64,000 nt of DNA from Clostridium tunisiense TJ. GTDB taxonomy: Bacteria; Bacillota; Clostridia; Clostridiales; Clostridiaceae. The stretch is from assembly GCF_000300195.1 (NCBI RefSeq), contig NZ_AMQH01000015.1:1-64000 (forward strand), given 5' to 3'. A program made the position numbers and the translations under genes. This document shows, one piece after another, positions 8,278 through 17,326 of the stretch. Within the stretch, counting starts at the first letter, position 1; the number at the start of each line of letters is the position of its first letter. The notes below the pieces were generated by a model, which searched no databases, was not told the DNA's origin, and saw only the letters and a program-made list of their open reading frames with translations.

Positions 8278-8823
8278 ATGTTTGAAACTATATTAATAGC
8301 ATTTATAGTTGCTAAATTAAAAGGATACAATATTAAACCAATATTTAAGTCATGGGAGATATATCCGATAATAATATTTGAACTATTTTATGTTTTTATG
8401 CAAATTTCAATCTTTCTAGGCAACTATGATTTCATAGTATATAGTAGCATATATAAGAAACTTTATCTTTACTCATTCATATTTTTAATTATAAAACATA
8501 AGCAATATATTAGTGCCATTATTGGATCAGTATGTATATTCATTGGTACTATATTGAATAATATCGCAATAACTACAAATAATGGGAAAATGCCTGTATT
8601 TCCTACATTATCTTATTACACAGGATATGCAACTAAGGAAGCCTTTGATAAAATTAAAGATATACATGTATTAGGAAATGAGGCTACTAAATTAAAATTT
8701 CTAACGGATATTTTTGATGTAGGCTATAGCATTATAAGTATTGGTGATATTTTAATTAGATTATTCGCATTTATAATTATTTATAGCTCAATAAAATATG
8801 TGAATAAAATACAAAGGACGTAA
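8278..8823 (+). CDS. DUF5317-like membrane protein
   Basis: A 181-residue membrane protein with about five membrane segments: one at the N terminus, two to three between 20 and 100, and one near the C terminus. A loop with NNGKMPVFPTL, a following LTDIFDV and a late SIGDILI resemble the DUF5317 family, whose function is unknown. TAGGAG before the ATG at 8278 supports this start. It begins a run of four close genes ending in agrB and agrD (gap of 15 bases to the next gene), so it may act with the peptide signal system. Confidence 0.6.
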   Translation: MFETILIAFIVAKLKGYNIKPIFKSWEIYPIIIFELFYVFMQISIFLGNYDFIVYSSIYKKLYLYSFIFLIIKHKQYISAIIGSVCIFIGTILNNIAITTNNGKMPVFPTLSYYTGYATKEAFDKIKDIHVLGNEATKLKFLTDIFDVGYSIISIGDILIRLFAFIIIYSSIKYVNKIQRT

Positions 8824-8838
8824 AAGGAGAAATTTAAC

Positions 8839-9291
8839 GTGATAAAGTTAACTATTTTTGAATTCTTTATAAGAGGAATACCAGAGGCATTTTTATTTGT
8901 TTTTGCGACCTACACATTTTCTAAAACTCCTATTAACATAAGAAGATTCTTGTTATCTGGAATTATTATGGCTGCAATTGGTTTTTTCACAAGATACTTA
9001 CCTATTCATTATGGGGTACATACTATATTAAATCTTTTTGCTTTTGTAATATTATTCTATAATGTTAACAAAATTGATTTAATGAAATGTATAAGGTCAG
9101 TTGCTATTGCAATGTTTCTCCAAAGTTTTTGTGAACTAATTAATATTGTTATTATTCAATTTTTATTCAAACAAGATATGGATTATATACTTAGTATTCC
9201 TAAGCTAAAAACCTTGTATGGAGCTCCATCTATGATCATTTTTGGTATTGTAGTAATTTCTTATTATATAATCATTAAAAAAAGAAGTTAA
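8839..9291 (+). CDS. Small agr-associated membrane protein
   Basis: A 150-residue, all-membrane protein with about five hydrophobic segments and a short KKRS end. The start is GTG with AAAGGAG upstream. I do not recognise the family. It lies 15 bases from agrB. Its size and layout recall the N-terminal membrane sensor of AgrC-type kinases, but no kinase domain follows. It may be a peptide-binding membrane partner or an export helper; both are inference. Confidence 0.6.
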   Translation: MIKLTIFEFFIRGIPEAFLFVFATYTFSKTPINIRRFLLSGIIMAAIGFFTRYLPIHYGVHTILNLFAFVILFYNVNKIDLMKCIRSVAIAMFLQSFCELINIVIIQFLFKQDMDYILSIPKLKTLYGAPSMIIFGIVVISYYIIIKKRS

Positions 9292-9306
9292 TTAAGGTGG
9301 ATTTGT

Positions 9307-9954
9307 ATGGAAAAATTATCTAGAGTATTTGCGGAAAAGATTGCTTTAGAATTAAATCTTGATATAAATAAAAAGGAAGTAATTACATATGGAATGTTTG
9401 TTTTACTACAAATGATTTTATCTATAGCCTTAGTAATAATATTTGGAAGTGTTTTTAATGTACTTATAGAGGCTTTGATAATTTCCTTTACCACAAGCAT
9501 ACTAAGAAAATATTCTGGGGGAGTTCATGCTAACTCTTCAGGAGCATGCATAGTTATTGGAACAATCATATGTATTGGACAAGCGTTTATAATAAAAGTA
9601 TTAACTGGTTATGACATTAATTTAAATTTAAATATAATTGTAGGTTCGCTAATTTTTATATGGAGTTATTATACAGTTTATAAATTAGCACCAGTGGATA
9701 GTCCAGCTAAGCCTATAAAGAAAGAAGCGAAAAGAAAACGGATGAGAAAGGGCTCTATTATAATTTTAACTGCCTATTTGATTATTGTAATTATAAGTCT
9801 TGTTATGTATAGTTACACTGGTGACAGGAACTTCATAAAATATTATTCATGTATATATATTGGAGTACTGTGGCAGGTATTTACACTTACGACTTATGGG
9901 CATTTTATAATGAAAAAAATAGATGCACTTTTTACTCATAAATTATCACAATAG
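9307..9954 (+). CDS. agrB: AgrB-family autoinducer peptide processing protease
   Basis: A 215-residue integral membrane cysteine endopeptidase. The catalytic region RKYSGGVHANSSGAC carries His74 and Cys81, the conserved AgrB pair; several membrane helices surround it. AgrB cuts the C-terminal tail of the AgrD precursor and helps form the thiolactone ring of the signal peptide. The agrD gene starts 14 bases downstream, so enzyme and substrate are cotranscribed. AAGGTGG lies before the ATG. The length is slightly above the staphylococcal form, as is usual in clostridia. Confidence 0.95.
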   Translation: MEKLSRVFAEKIALELNLDINKKEVITYGMFVLLQMILSIALVIIFGSVFNVLIEALIISFTTSILRKYSGGVHANSSGACIVIGTIICIGQAFIIKVLTGYDINLNLNIIVGSLIFIWSYYTVYKLAPVDSPAKPIKKEAKRKRMRKGSIIILTAYLIIVIISLVMYSYTGDRNFIKYYSCIYIGVLWQVFTLTTYGHFIMKKIDALFTHKLSQ

Positions 9955-9968
9955 GGGGGAGAATTAAA

Positions 9969-10103
9969 ATGAAAAAATTAAACAAAAAATTCTTAGCTTT
10001 AATAGCTACAATAACAACTCTTATGGCTACTACAGTAGCAACATCAGCTTGTACTTGGTATTTTTATCAACCAGAAGAGCCAAAATGTTTAAGTGAAGAG
10101 TAA
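9969..10103 (+). CDS. agrD: AgrD cyclic autoinducer peptide precursor
   Basis: A 44-residue precursor preceded by GGGGGGAG. An amphipathic basic leader (MKKLNKKFLALIATITTLMA) is followed by TSACTWYF and the C-terminal recognition tail YQPEEPKCLSEE. The clostridial AgrD pattern is Cys, a few aromatic residues, then YQPEEPK. By analogy the mature signal would be a thiolactone ring on Cys28 closing at Phe32 (CTWYF), perhaps with a short exocyclic tail. The ring end is inferred. It lies just after agrB and before a terminator. Confidence 0.92.
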   Translation: MKKLNKKFLALIATITTLMATTVATSACTWYFYQPEEPKCLSEE

Positions 10104-10104
10104 T

Positions 10105-10136
10105 ATGGAGTCGGTTTATCCGACTTCATATTATTT
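10105..10136 (+). terminator. Terminator after agrD
   Basis: TGGAGTCGG pairs with CCGACTTCA (one G-T pair) across TTTAT, followed by a T-rich stretch. It starts right after the agrD stop codon. Confidence 0.75.
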
Positions 10137-10178
10137 TATAAAAACAAAGTTTAGTAAAATTAATGAGGTATAGCAAAT

Positions 10179-11870
10179 ATGAAAATACTTGAAGAGTTAA
10201 AACAAAAAAAGGTAAATGAAATATTATCCGTAGTTAAGCTATCATCTCTTTTATTCTCTGGAATAGCCCTGCTGAGGTGTTTTCTAGGTCAAAAAGGTTC
10301 GCAAATTAATCTTGGAAGTAGTTATTTTATATTACTATCAGCTGTAACAATTACACTATTGATTGCATTGATATATAGTATTTGGGCCTTTTCTACAGTA
10401 AGAAGAGCTGATTTAAAATTTATGAGAAAGGCACAATTAGTTGAAATAGCTTTATTCATTATTATATTTTTTATTTCTATACTTATCACGGGAGGCTATA
10501 ATAGCAGTTATAAATTTTTATTTTTATTTATAATAATTACAACAACAATACAATCTGGCATGAGGCAAGGTATGACGACTGCTTTTGTTTCATCAGTCAT
10601 TATACTAGGAATAGATTTGATTGGTACAACTCCAGGACAAGTAAATCTATATTTTGAAAATGACCTAATCCTAGTGGGGATTTTTATTCTTACTGCATGG
10701 ACACTAGGTTTTTATGTAAAAATTGAAGGTGAGCATATTGAAATGCTTACAATTCAAGCTAATAAAGATGGACTTACTGGATTATATAATCATAGATATT
10801 TTCATGATACATTAAGAGAGAAAATAATATTATCAGAAAGGTATAATCAACCTATTTCGATGATAATTATGGATATAGATTATTTTAAGCATTATAATGA
10901 TCTTTATGGACATCAAAAGGGAGATGAAGTGCTTAAAAATATAGGGATTTTATTAAAGAAAATTTCAAGACCAGAGGATATAGTAGCTAGATACGGTGGA
11001 GAAGAGTTCGCTCTAATACTACCTAATACAAATGAAAACGAAGTAATTAAAATTGGAGAACACATAAGAAGGAATATAGAGACTACTTATTTTGAAGGTG
11101 AAGAAAATCAGCCTAATGGGAAACTTACAGTTTCTGTAGGAATATCTGTTTTTCCCGACAAAGCTAAAAGTGATATTGATTTGATAAAAAGTGCTGATGA
11201 TGCATTATATAGAGCCAAGTTTTTTAATAAGAATAGAGTAGAAATATATACATCTATATTAGATGAGTTAAAACAAGATATTGAAGAAAAGCATATAGAT
11301 TTAGTTACCTCTATAAAAACTCTTATAAGTGTTATAAATGCCAAGGACAAGTATACCTATGGACATGTTGAAAGAGTTGTAGTTTACTGTAGATTAATTG
11401 CAGATAAATTAGGGTTAAGTGAAGATGATAAAAAAACTCTTATATATGGAGCTTATATGCATGATATAGGTAAGATAAATATATCAGAGGATATATTAAA
11501 TAAAAAAATGCCTTTAACAAATGAGGAATGGAATATATTAAAACAACACTCAGCTAATGGCGTGGAAATAATAAAACCAGTGGATTCTCTTGAATATATT
11601 TCACCTTTGATCCTATATCATCATGAAAGATATGACGGTAAAGGATATCCACATAACTTGAAAGGTGAGGAGATACCTTACCTTGTAAGGATATTAACTG
11701 TTGTTGATAGTTTTGATGCTATGACTTCTAATAGGCCATATAACAAGAGAAAGACCTATGAAGAAGGAGTAGAAGAACTGAGAAGATGTAGTGGAACGCA
11801 ATTTGATCCTGAAATTGTTGAGGAATTCGCAAGTGTAATACTTGAGAATAAGGATAGGATAGGTAAATAA
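10179..11870 (+). CDS. Membrane GGDEF and HD-GYP cyclic-di-GMP protein
   Basis: A 563-residue protein with five to six N-terminal membrane helices (about 18-185), a GGDEF domain (about 195-355) with the active-site motif GGEEF at 273-277, and an HD-GYP domain (about 370-560) with H428-D429 and HHERYDGKGYP. GGDEF makes cyclic-di-GMP and HD-GYP degrades it; both motifs look intact, so the net activity cannot be predicted. The membrane region lacks a named sensor domain. It lies after the agrD terminator and seems to be its own transcript. Confidence 0.92.
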   Translation: MKILEELKQKKVNEILSVVKLSSLLFSGIALLRCFLGQKGSQINLGSSYFILLSAVTITLLIALIYSIWAFSTVRRADLKFMRKAQLVEIALFIIIFFISILITGGYNSSYKFLFLFIIITTTIQSGMRQGMTTAFVSSVIILGIDLIGTTPGQVNLYFENDLILVGIFILTAWTLGFYVKIEGEHIEMLTIQANKDGLTGLYNHRYFHDTLREKIILSERYNQPISMIIMDIDYFKHYNDLYGHQKGDEVLKNIGILLKKISRPEDIVARYGGEEFALILPNTNENEVIKIGEHIRRNIETTYFEGEENQPNGKLTVSVGISVFPDKAKSDIDLIKSADDALYRAKFFNKNRVEIYTSILDELKQDIEEKHIDLVTSIKTLISVINAKDKYTYGHVERVVVYCRLIADKLGLSEDDKKTLIYGAYMHDIGKINISEDILNKKMPLTNEEWNILKQHSANGVEIIKPVDSLEYISPLILYHHERYDGKGYPHNLKGEEIPYLVRILTVVDSFDAMTSNRPYNKRKTYEEGVEELRRCSGTQFDPEIVEEFASVILENKDRIGK

Positions 11871-12040
11871 GCTTCAAAGTCAATAAAGTTAAGGGAAGTT
11901 AAGTTAGTAAAGTGGGCACCGTATTTATATAGGCTACAGTGTTCATTTGGTATACAAAGACTTATAAATGTGAAGATAATTTTTTTTGTTTATATGTATC
12001 TTAGAAAACTTATGGTATAATATCACTGTAAAACTAAATA

Positions 12041-12133
12041 TAACTAGGGGGGCCAGATAGGCTGGCTGAGATTAAGAACCTTAATTCTTTGACCCTTTAA
12101 CCTGATCTAGGTAATACTAGCGTAGGGAAGTTG
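12041..12133 (+). promoter_or_regulatory. TPP riboswitch (THI element)
   Basis: The conserved THI-box parts are present in order: GGGGGGCC, GGCTGGCTGAGA, CCCTTTAACCTGATCT, and GGTAATACTAGCGTAGGGAAG, closed by an AACT/AGTT pairing. It binds thiamine pyrophosphate. A TATAAT box at 12016 lies about 25 bases upstream. With the terminator at 12186-12216 it should stop transcription of the thiamine salvage operon when TPP is high. Confidence 0.95.
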
Positions 12134-12184
12134 CGTGGCAAAGCTATTTTTTAGCATTGCTATAAATTATCAAAGTGTAATTTG

Positions 12185-12216
12185 AGCATAAACCTATGGG
12201 TTTATGCTTTTTTTAT
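12185..12216 (+). terminator. Riboswitch-controlled terminator before cytX
   Basis: GCATAAACC pairs with GGTTTATGC, followed by seven T. It lies about 50 bases after the TPP aptamer and is its expression platform. Confidence 0.85.
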
Positions 12217-12487
12217 TTTAATAGCTACAATCCATATTATTTGATAGTGCAAGTTTTCCACTAGTAATAAGCCCGAGATGGTTGTTACCTAACTAAACTT
12301 AAGAAGCGTGCTTGAAGTCCTATTCAGAAAGTATTAGAACAAAGCTCTTTGATTAACAAGTTAAAAATAAGAGCAGATGTAAATGATTTAAAAAAACGAA
12401 TAAGGCTATGTTAAAAAAATCTCTTCTCAGTTTGGTTAAACAAAATCAATAAAAATCAATAAATAATTATTTTTAGGAGGCTTTAGT
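12217..12487. other. Leader between riboswitch terminator and cytX
   Basis: About 270 bases separate the terminator from cytX. I see no second aptamer or ORF that I can support, only the ribosome binding site TTAGGAGG before the cytX ATG. Confidence 0.45.
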
Positions 12488-13714
12488 ATGGAAAAAATGG
12501 AAGTAAAGCTAGGAAGTTTATCATTTTTCACATTGTGGTTTGGTGCAGCTATATCAATAGCAGAGATTTTTAGTGGAGGTCTTATTGCACCACTAGGTTT
12601 TAAAAAAGGGGTTTTGGCTATTTTAATTGGACATTTTTTAGGAACTTTTATTTTTGTGTTAGGAGGAATTATTGGAAGTAAGGAAAAAGTATCAGCCATT
12701 AATTCAACAGAAAAGTCCTTTGGAATATATGGAAAGAAGCTTTTTGGTATATTAAATGTTCTCCAGTTGGTTGGATGGACAGCAGTTATGATTAAATCAG
12801 CTTCATCTTCTTTAAATGCAATTTCAGTAGAGCTATGGCAGTTTAATAATAATATAATTTGGTCAGCATTTATTGGGGTTCTTGTAATTCTTTGGATTTG
12901 GCATGGTAATAAGGGTATTAAATATGTAAATGGAGTAGCAGTAACTTTACTTTTAGGCTTAATGTTATTTGTTGCATATTTTATATTTAAGAACCCAGCT
13001 GAATTAAATAAAACAGTAGAAGGAGCAATGTCTTTTGGTGCAGCAATAGAAATTTCAGCAGTTATGCCACTATCCTGGTTACCACTTGCAGCGGATTATA
13101 CTAGACAAGGTACAAGCGTCAAAAAGGATGCTATAGGAAGTTTCTTAGGATATTTTTTAGGAAGTTCCTTTATGTATATCATTGGACTAGGTGCTGCTAT
13201 TGTTATTGGAAATTCTGACATAGGTACAATTTTATTAGGTGTTAACTTAGGAGTTATAGCTTTAGGAGTAGTAGTACTATCAACAGTTACCACCACTTTT
13301 TTAGATGCATATTCAGCAGGAGTTTCATTTTTAAGCATAACGAATAAGTTTAAAGAAAAGTCTGTGGCAATTTCCATGACTATCATTGGGTTTGGGTTAG
13401 CCTTGTTCTTTCCAATTGAAACCTATGAAAGTTTTTTATATGCTATAGGATCTGTATTTGCACCACTGTTTTCTATAGTGTTAACTGATTATTTTATTTT
13501 GAAGAGAAAGTTAGAGAAATCAATTAAAGTTGATCCAGTAGCACTCTTAAATTGGATAGTTGGAGTAGGATGCTATTATGGCTTTGTTAAATTGGATTTT
13601 GTTTTAGGAGCTACAGTACCAGTAATGATAATTGTATCTACACTTTACATTGTGTGTAGAAAAATTTTTAATTCAAGAAAATTTATTATCGAAGATAGCA
13701 ATCGTATAGCATAG
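12488..13714 (+). CDS. cytX: CytX-type hydroxymethylpyrimidine permease
   Basis: A 408-residue NCS1-family (cytosine/purine permease) transporter with about 12 membrane helices. N-terminal LGSLSFFTLWFGAAISIAE and central PLSWLPLAADYTR are typical. CytX is assigned as the importer of the thiamine precursor HMP because it is found behind TPP riboswitches and beside thiD, as here; the substrate rests on that context. TTAGGAGG lies before the ATG. It is the first gene of the operon and is 20 bases from thiD. Confidence 0.9.
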   Translation: MEKMEVKLGSLSFFTLWFGAAISIAEIFSGGLIAPLGFKKGVLAILIGHFLGTFIFVLGGIIGSKEKVSAINSTEKSFGIYGKKLFGILNVLQLVGWTAVMIKSASSSLNAISVELWQFNNNIIWSAFIGVLVILWIWHGNKGIKYVNGVAVTLLLGLMLFVAYFIFKNPAELNKTVEGAMSFGAAIEISAVMPLSWLPLAADYTRQGTSVKKDAIGSFLGYFLGSSFMYIIGLGAAIVIGNSDIGTILLGVNLGVIALGVVVLSTVTTTFLDAYSAGVSFLSITNKFKEKSVAISMTIIGFGLALFFPIETYESFLYAIGSVFAPLFSIVLTDYFILKRKLEKSIKVDPVALLNWIVGVGCYYGFVKLDFVLGATVPVMIIVSTLYIVCRKIFNSRKFIIEDSNRIA

Positions 13715-13734
13715 AAATGGAACGGAGGGGTATT

Positions 13735-14541
13735 ATGAAAAATTTATTAACTATAGCAGGGTCAGATTCTTGCGGAGGAGCTGGAATACAGGCTGATCTG
13801 AAGACTTTCTCAGCTCATGGAGTTTATGGCATGAGCGCTATTACAGCTATAACTGCTCAAAACACTCAGGGAGTTTTTGCAGTTCAAGATATTAATCCTG
13901 AAATAATTGAGGCTCAAATTGATGCCATTTTTCAAGATATAGAAGTCCATGGAGTTAAGATTGGTATGGTATCGCAAATAGAAACTATTAAGACAATAGG
14001 TAAGAAAATTAAGCAGTATAATCCACCTAATGTTGTAGTAGACCCTGTAATGATTTCAAAAAGTGGATATGATTTGCTTAAACCTGAAGCAAAGGTTACT
14101 TTAATTAAAGAATTAATACCATTAGCAAAATTAATCACTCCAAATCTTCCAGAAGCTGAAGCAATTACAGGAAGGAAGATTGAAACTTTAGAAGATATGA
14201 AGGTTGCTGCAAGAGAAATTTATAAAATGGGAGTTAAAAATGTACTTATTAAGGGTGGTCATTTACCAGATAGAGCGGTAGATGTTCTCTATGATGGAGA
14301 AGAATTTACTTTTTATGAGATGGACAGGATAGATACTAAAAATACTCATGGTACAGGTTGTACTCTTTCCTCTTCCATTACCGCTAATTTAGGAAAAGGA
14401 CAAGATATAAAAACTGCCTTAAAAAACTCAAAGGAGTATATAACTTTAGCTATTAAGCATTCAATAGAATTAGGAAAAGGTGTTGGGCCTACTAACCATT
14501 TTTATTCTTTATATGAAAAGGCAGGGATATTAGAAGAGTAG
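13735..14541 (+). CDS. thiD: Hydroxymethylpyrimidine/phosphomethylpyrimidine kinase
   Basis: A 268-residue ribokinase-fold enzyme that phosphorylates HMP twice to HMP diphosphate. Typical motifs are TIAGSDSCGGAGIQADLKTF at the N terminus, VVDPVM in the centre and THGTGCTLSSSI near residue 205 with the catalytic Asp-like anion hole. CGGAGGGG lies before the ATG at 13735, so this start is preferred over 13717. It stands between the HMP importer and the thiazole kinase, as expected for salvage. The length matches the family. Confidence 0.95.
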   Translation: MKNLLTIAGSDSCGGAGIQADLKTFSAHGVYGMSAITAITAQNTQGVFAVQDINPEIIEAQIDAIFQDIEVHGVKIGMVSQIETIKTIGKKIKQYNPPNVVVDPVMISKSGYDLLKPEAKVTLIKELIPLAKLITPNLPEAEAITGRKIETLEDMKVAAREIYKMGVKNVLIKGGHLPDRAVDVLYDGEEFTFYEMDRIDTKNTHGTGCTLSSSITANLGKGQDIKTALKNSKEYITLAIKHSIELGKGVGPTNHFYSLYEKAGILEE

Positions 14542-14712
14542 TTTTGTTATTTGCTTATTTATGTAATTGAATACACTAAAACTTAATATAATAGCTTACC
14601 CAAAGGTTCAAATACTAGTGATAAGTTTTAACTATGTGTTTTTTAATGAATTTGTTAAGTATATTAGGTTAGTAATGAATGTAAAATGAATATTATAGAA
14701 GGAGAGTTAGAG

Positions 14713-15525
14713 ATGAATATTATAGATGAAGTTATTAATAGCTTAAGAGAAGTAAAGGAAAAAAGTCCTTTGGTGCATCACATAACAAACTATGTTACTG
14801 TTAATGATTGTGCAAATATTGTACTAGCATTAGGAGGTTCTCCAGTTATGGCTGATGATATTAAAGAAGTTGAAGAAATGGTTTCTTTTGCATCGGCACT
14901 AGTTATTAATATTGGAACTTTAAATGAAAGAACTATTAATTCTATGATCAAGGCTGGAATTAGAGCAAATGAGTTAAATATTCCAGTAATATTAGACCCA
15001 GTAGGCGTAGGAGCTACAGCTTTGAGAACAGAAACTGCTAAGGTATTGTTAGAGAAAGTTAAGTTTGCTGTGATTAGAGGCAATATGTCTGAAATAAAAA
15101 TTATTGCTGGTATAGATGTAGTTATTAAAGGAGTGGATTCAGTAGCTAGTGATGAAGGTGCGTTAGCGATAGCACAGAATTTAGCTAGAAGATTAAGTAC
15201 AGTGGTGGTAATAACTGGAGCAAGAGATACAATAACAGATGGGAAAAGATATTGTTTAGTGGATAATGGACACAAAATCCTGTCTATGGTTACAGGAACT
15301 GGCTGTATGAGCACATCTTTGATAGGTACTTATATGGGAGTAACTCAAGATTCTTTAATAGCAGCAGTTGCCGGCATTATAACAATGGGCATTGCAGGGG
15401 AAAAGTCTTATGAATCCTTGAAAGAAGATGAAGGTATAGGGACATTTAAAGGAAGACTTTTTGATAATATATACAATTTTAGTGAAAAAGACTTAAAATC
15501 AAGGGGGAAAGTTACTTATGAATAA
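14713..15525 (+). CDS. thiM: Hydroxyethylthiazole kinase
   Basis: A 270-residue kinase of 4-methyl-5-hydroxyethylthiazole. Motifs: PLVHHITNYVTVNDCAN near the N terminus, LGGSPVMADD, LDPVGVGAT, RGNMSEI and the ATP-site VTGTGCMSTSL. GGAGAG lies before the ATG at 14713. An in-frame ATG at 14686 begins a 14-base direct copy (ATGAATATTATAGA) of the real start region and has only GTAAA upstream, so it is rejected. A 170-base gap follows thiD. It overlaps thiE by 8 bases. Confidence 0.95.
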   Translation: MNIIDEVINSLREVKEKSPLVHHITNYVTVNDCANIVLALGGSPVMADDIKEVEEMVSFASALVINIGTLNERTINSMIKAGIRANELNIPVILDPVGVGATALRTETAKVLLEKVKFAVIRGNMSEIKIIAGIDVVIKGVDSVASDEGALAIAQNLARRLSTVVVITGARDTITDGKRYCLVDNGHKILSMVTGTGCMSTSLIGTYMGVTQDSLIAAVAGIITMGIAGEKSYESLKEDEGIGTFKGRLFDNIYNFSEKDLKSRGKVTYE

Positions 15526-16144
15526 TATAGATGTATCTCTTTATGCAGTTACAGATAGAGGGATTTTAGGAGAAAAAGATTTGTTTTTAAGTATAGAAGA
15601 AGCAATTGAAGGTGGAGTTACTGTATTGCAACTTAGGGAAAAAAATATATCTACTTTGGAATTTCACAATATTGCATTGAAAGCCAAGGCTATAACTTCT
15701 AAGTATAAGGTGCCTCTAATCATCAATGACAGGATTGATATTGTTATGAGTTCTGATGCTGATGGACTTCATATTGGACAAGATGATATGCCACTAGCCA
15801 TTGCCAGAAAAGTCCTTGGTAAAGATAAAATAATAGGGGTGTCTGTTAGAACTTTAGAAGAAGCCTTAGCTGCTGTGGAAAATGGAGCAGATTATTTAGG
15901 AGTTGGAGCAGTTTACCCTACAGGATCAAAGGATGATGCTACTTTAGTAGGATTAGACATTCTTAAAGTTATAAAGGAAAATGTTAAAATACCAGTGGTT
16001 GCAATTGGAGGAATTAACGCAGATAACTGTAGACAGGTCATGAGTTTTAAGGCAGATGGAGTTGCTGTTATTTCAGCTATATTTGGAAAATCTAATATAG
16101 GTGATGCTTGTAAAAATTTAAAAGATTTAGTTCTACAAAAATAG
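15518..16144 (+). CDS. thiE: Thiamine-phosphate synthase
   Basis: A 208-residue TIM-barrel enzyme that joins HMP diphosphate and thiazole phosphate to thiamine phosphate. Motifs: LQLREK, INDRIDI, LHIGQDD and VGAVYPTGSK, and a late VVAIGGI. GGGGGAAAG upstream and the overlap with thiM show translational coupling. With CytX, ThiD and ThiM it completes a salvage set; no thiC, thiG or tenA is in this window, so de novo synthesis is not shown here. Confidence 0.95.
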   Translation: MNNIDVSLYAVTDRGILGEKDLFLSIEEAIEGGVTVLQLREKNISTLEFHNIALKAKAITSKYKVPLIINDRIDIVMSSDADGLHIGQDDMPLAIARKVLGKDKIIGVSVRTLEEALAAVENGADYLGVGAVYPTGSKDDATLVGLDILKVIKENVKIPVVAIGGINADNCRQVMSFKADGVAVISAIFGKSNIGDACKNLKDLVLQK

Positions 16145-16151
16145 AAAGTTT

Positions 16152-16201
16152 AAAGGTTATACTAAAGGGAAGTTATAGTCCTTTAGTATAACCTTTTTTT
16201 G
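16152..16201. terminator. Bidirectional terminator after thiE
   Basis: AAGGTTATACTAAAGG pairs with CCTTTAGTATAACCTT, followed by T residues on the plus strand. The minus-strand TVP38 gene stops inside it at 16173, so it can end both transcripts. Confidence 0.9.
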
Positions 16202-16841
16202 TTTTAACTTTATTCCAAGATTTTATGCTGTAAAGTGTAATTAATGCAGTTCCACATAGAAGTAAAACTATTGTAAGTGTGGACATATGGAAGCTATAAC
16301 CTAAAATACTATAAATAATAACCCAGGGAATATGAGTTAAAAGAACTATAGTAACATATTTTGAAAAGGAAATATCTAAGGTTGATAATAGTAAACAAAG
16401 CAAATCACCAGGAGCTATGGGGCAAAGAAGACCAATAGTAAAAACTTTAGTCCCACTATTGTTTAGTAGTTGGTGAAGATTAGGATTTTTCTTTATTAGC
16501 CAGCTTTTAAGATTATCACCAAGGAAATACCTACCTGCTAAAAATACTAATATCAAGCTAATTAGGTATGCAAGGGTAGAAAAAAATATTGCTTTTACAG
16601 GAGGGAAAATTAAACCACCTAAAACGCAAAATACAGAGCCGGGAATCCCCATAAAAACCCTTACAATAGAAAGAATCATAAAGGTTAGTAGAGTAGAATT
16701 AGGATTACTAAGGACAATTTTTTTTAGACTTTGTAAATCACTAGGTATCAACTTGAATTTATATAAAACTATAAGTAGAATAACATATAGAAATAGAAAA
16801 ATAACTTTGTAGTTTACTTTGAGTTTTAGCAGTTTAGTCAT
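16173..16841 (-). CDS. TVP38/TMEM64-family (VTT domain) membrane protein
   Basis: A 222-residue membrane protein with about five to six helices. The VTT (DedA-like) core is clear: a GIPGSVFCVLGGLIFPP re-entrant-type loop, AGRYFLGDN, and LLCPIAPGDLLCLLL, ending in a basic tail KVKTKKGY. Related DedA/VTT proteins are proposed lipid scramblases or transporters. It is transcribed leftward, converging on thiE. AAGGAG lies before its ATG. No specific role can be set. Confidence 0.85.
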   Translation of the reverse strand: MTKLLKLKVNYKVIFLFLYVILLIVLYKFKLIPSDLQSLKKIVLSNPNSTLLTFMILSIVRVFMGIPGSVFCVLGGLIFPPVKAIFFSTLAYLISLILVFLAGRYFLGDNLKSWLIKKNPNLHQLLNNSGTKVFTIGLLCPIAPGDLLCLLLSTLDISFSKYVTIVLLTHIPWVIIYSILGYSFHMSTLTIVLLLCGTALITLYSIKSWNKVKTKKGYTKGL

Positions 16842-17295
16842 AAATTTAAGCTCCTTGTATATTTATTGGTAACTAACTTCATAGGTATAAAATTTGTATA
16901 ACTTTTTAATAAATAAGAATTTAAACACGCTATGGAAAAATAAATTTTCTATACTATAAAAACATATTTTTTTAATAACACATTTATAACAACTTTAAAA
17001 ATTATTTTTATAATTAATTGTGAGAATTAAATGAATCCATACACATATCTCAATTTATTATATATGTAATTAGGACTTAAGTCACTATAAAAAATTACTA
17101 TGTAGCCCTAAATTGCATATTACAGAATATGCAATATAAGTAGTGTATGGAGTTTTATATAAAATTTAATGATAACAGTGTATTAAGCCCTCTAGAAATC
17201 AAATAATATTGATTAAAAAGAAGGTATACAAAAGTACCTATAGTTTAATAAAGGATTTATTCATAAAAAGCAAGAGAAGATAGGAAAAAATTGGA
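16842..17295. other. Divergent intergenic region with a small palindrome
   Basis: About 450 bases of AT-rich DNA between the leftward TVP38 gene and the S4 promoter. The only clear structure is ATTGCATATT (17112-17121) mirrored by AATATGCAAT (17126-17135) around ACAG, without a T run. Confidence 0.45.
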
Positions 17296-17326
17296 GTTGT
17301 AAATGATAAAGATTATCATTTACAAC
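17296..17326. promoter_or_regulatory. 31-bp palindrome with Fur-family core, operator of the S4 paralogue
   Basis: GTTGTAAATGATAA (17296-17309) and TTATCATTTACAAC (17313-17326) are perfect 14-base arms around AGA. The core TGATAAA-G-ATTATCA has the 7-1-7 layout of Fur-family boxes, close to the Bacillus Fur consensus. The right arm includes the -35 box of the next gene, so a bound protein would block RNA polymerase. Fur, Zur or PerR cannot be told apart here. Confidence 0.75.

Noticed and set aside
12217..12487. Second riboswitch between the TPP terminator and cytX
   Set aside because: GC-richer patches exist but no recognisable aptamer signature.
14790..15314. Open minus-strand frame of 174 codons inside thiM
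   Set aside because: It lies wholly antisense to a clear thiM gene, has low-complexity Ile/Thr/Ser composition and no ribosome binding site. The same holds for 61018-61443 within lpdA, 24330-24659 within the ABC gene and 33573-33905 within DUF979.
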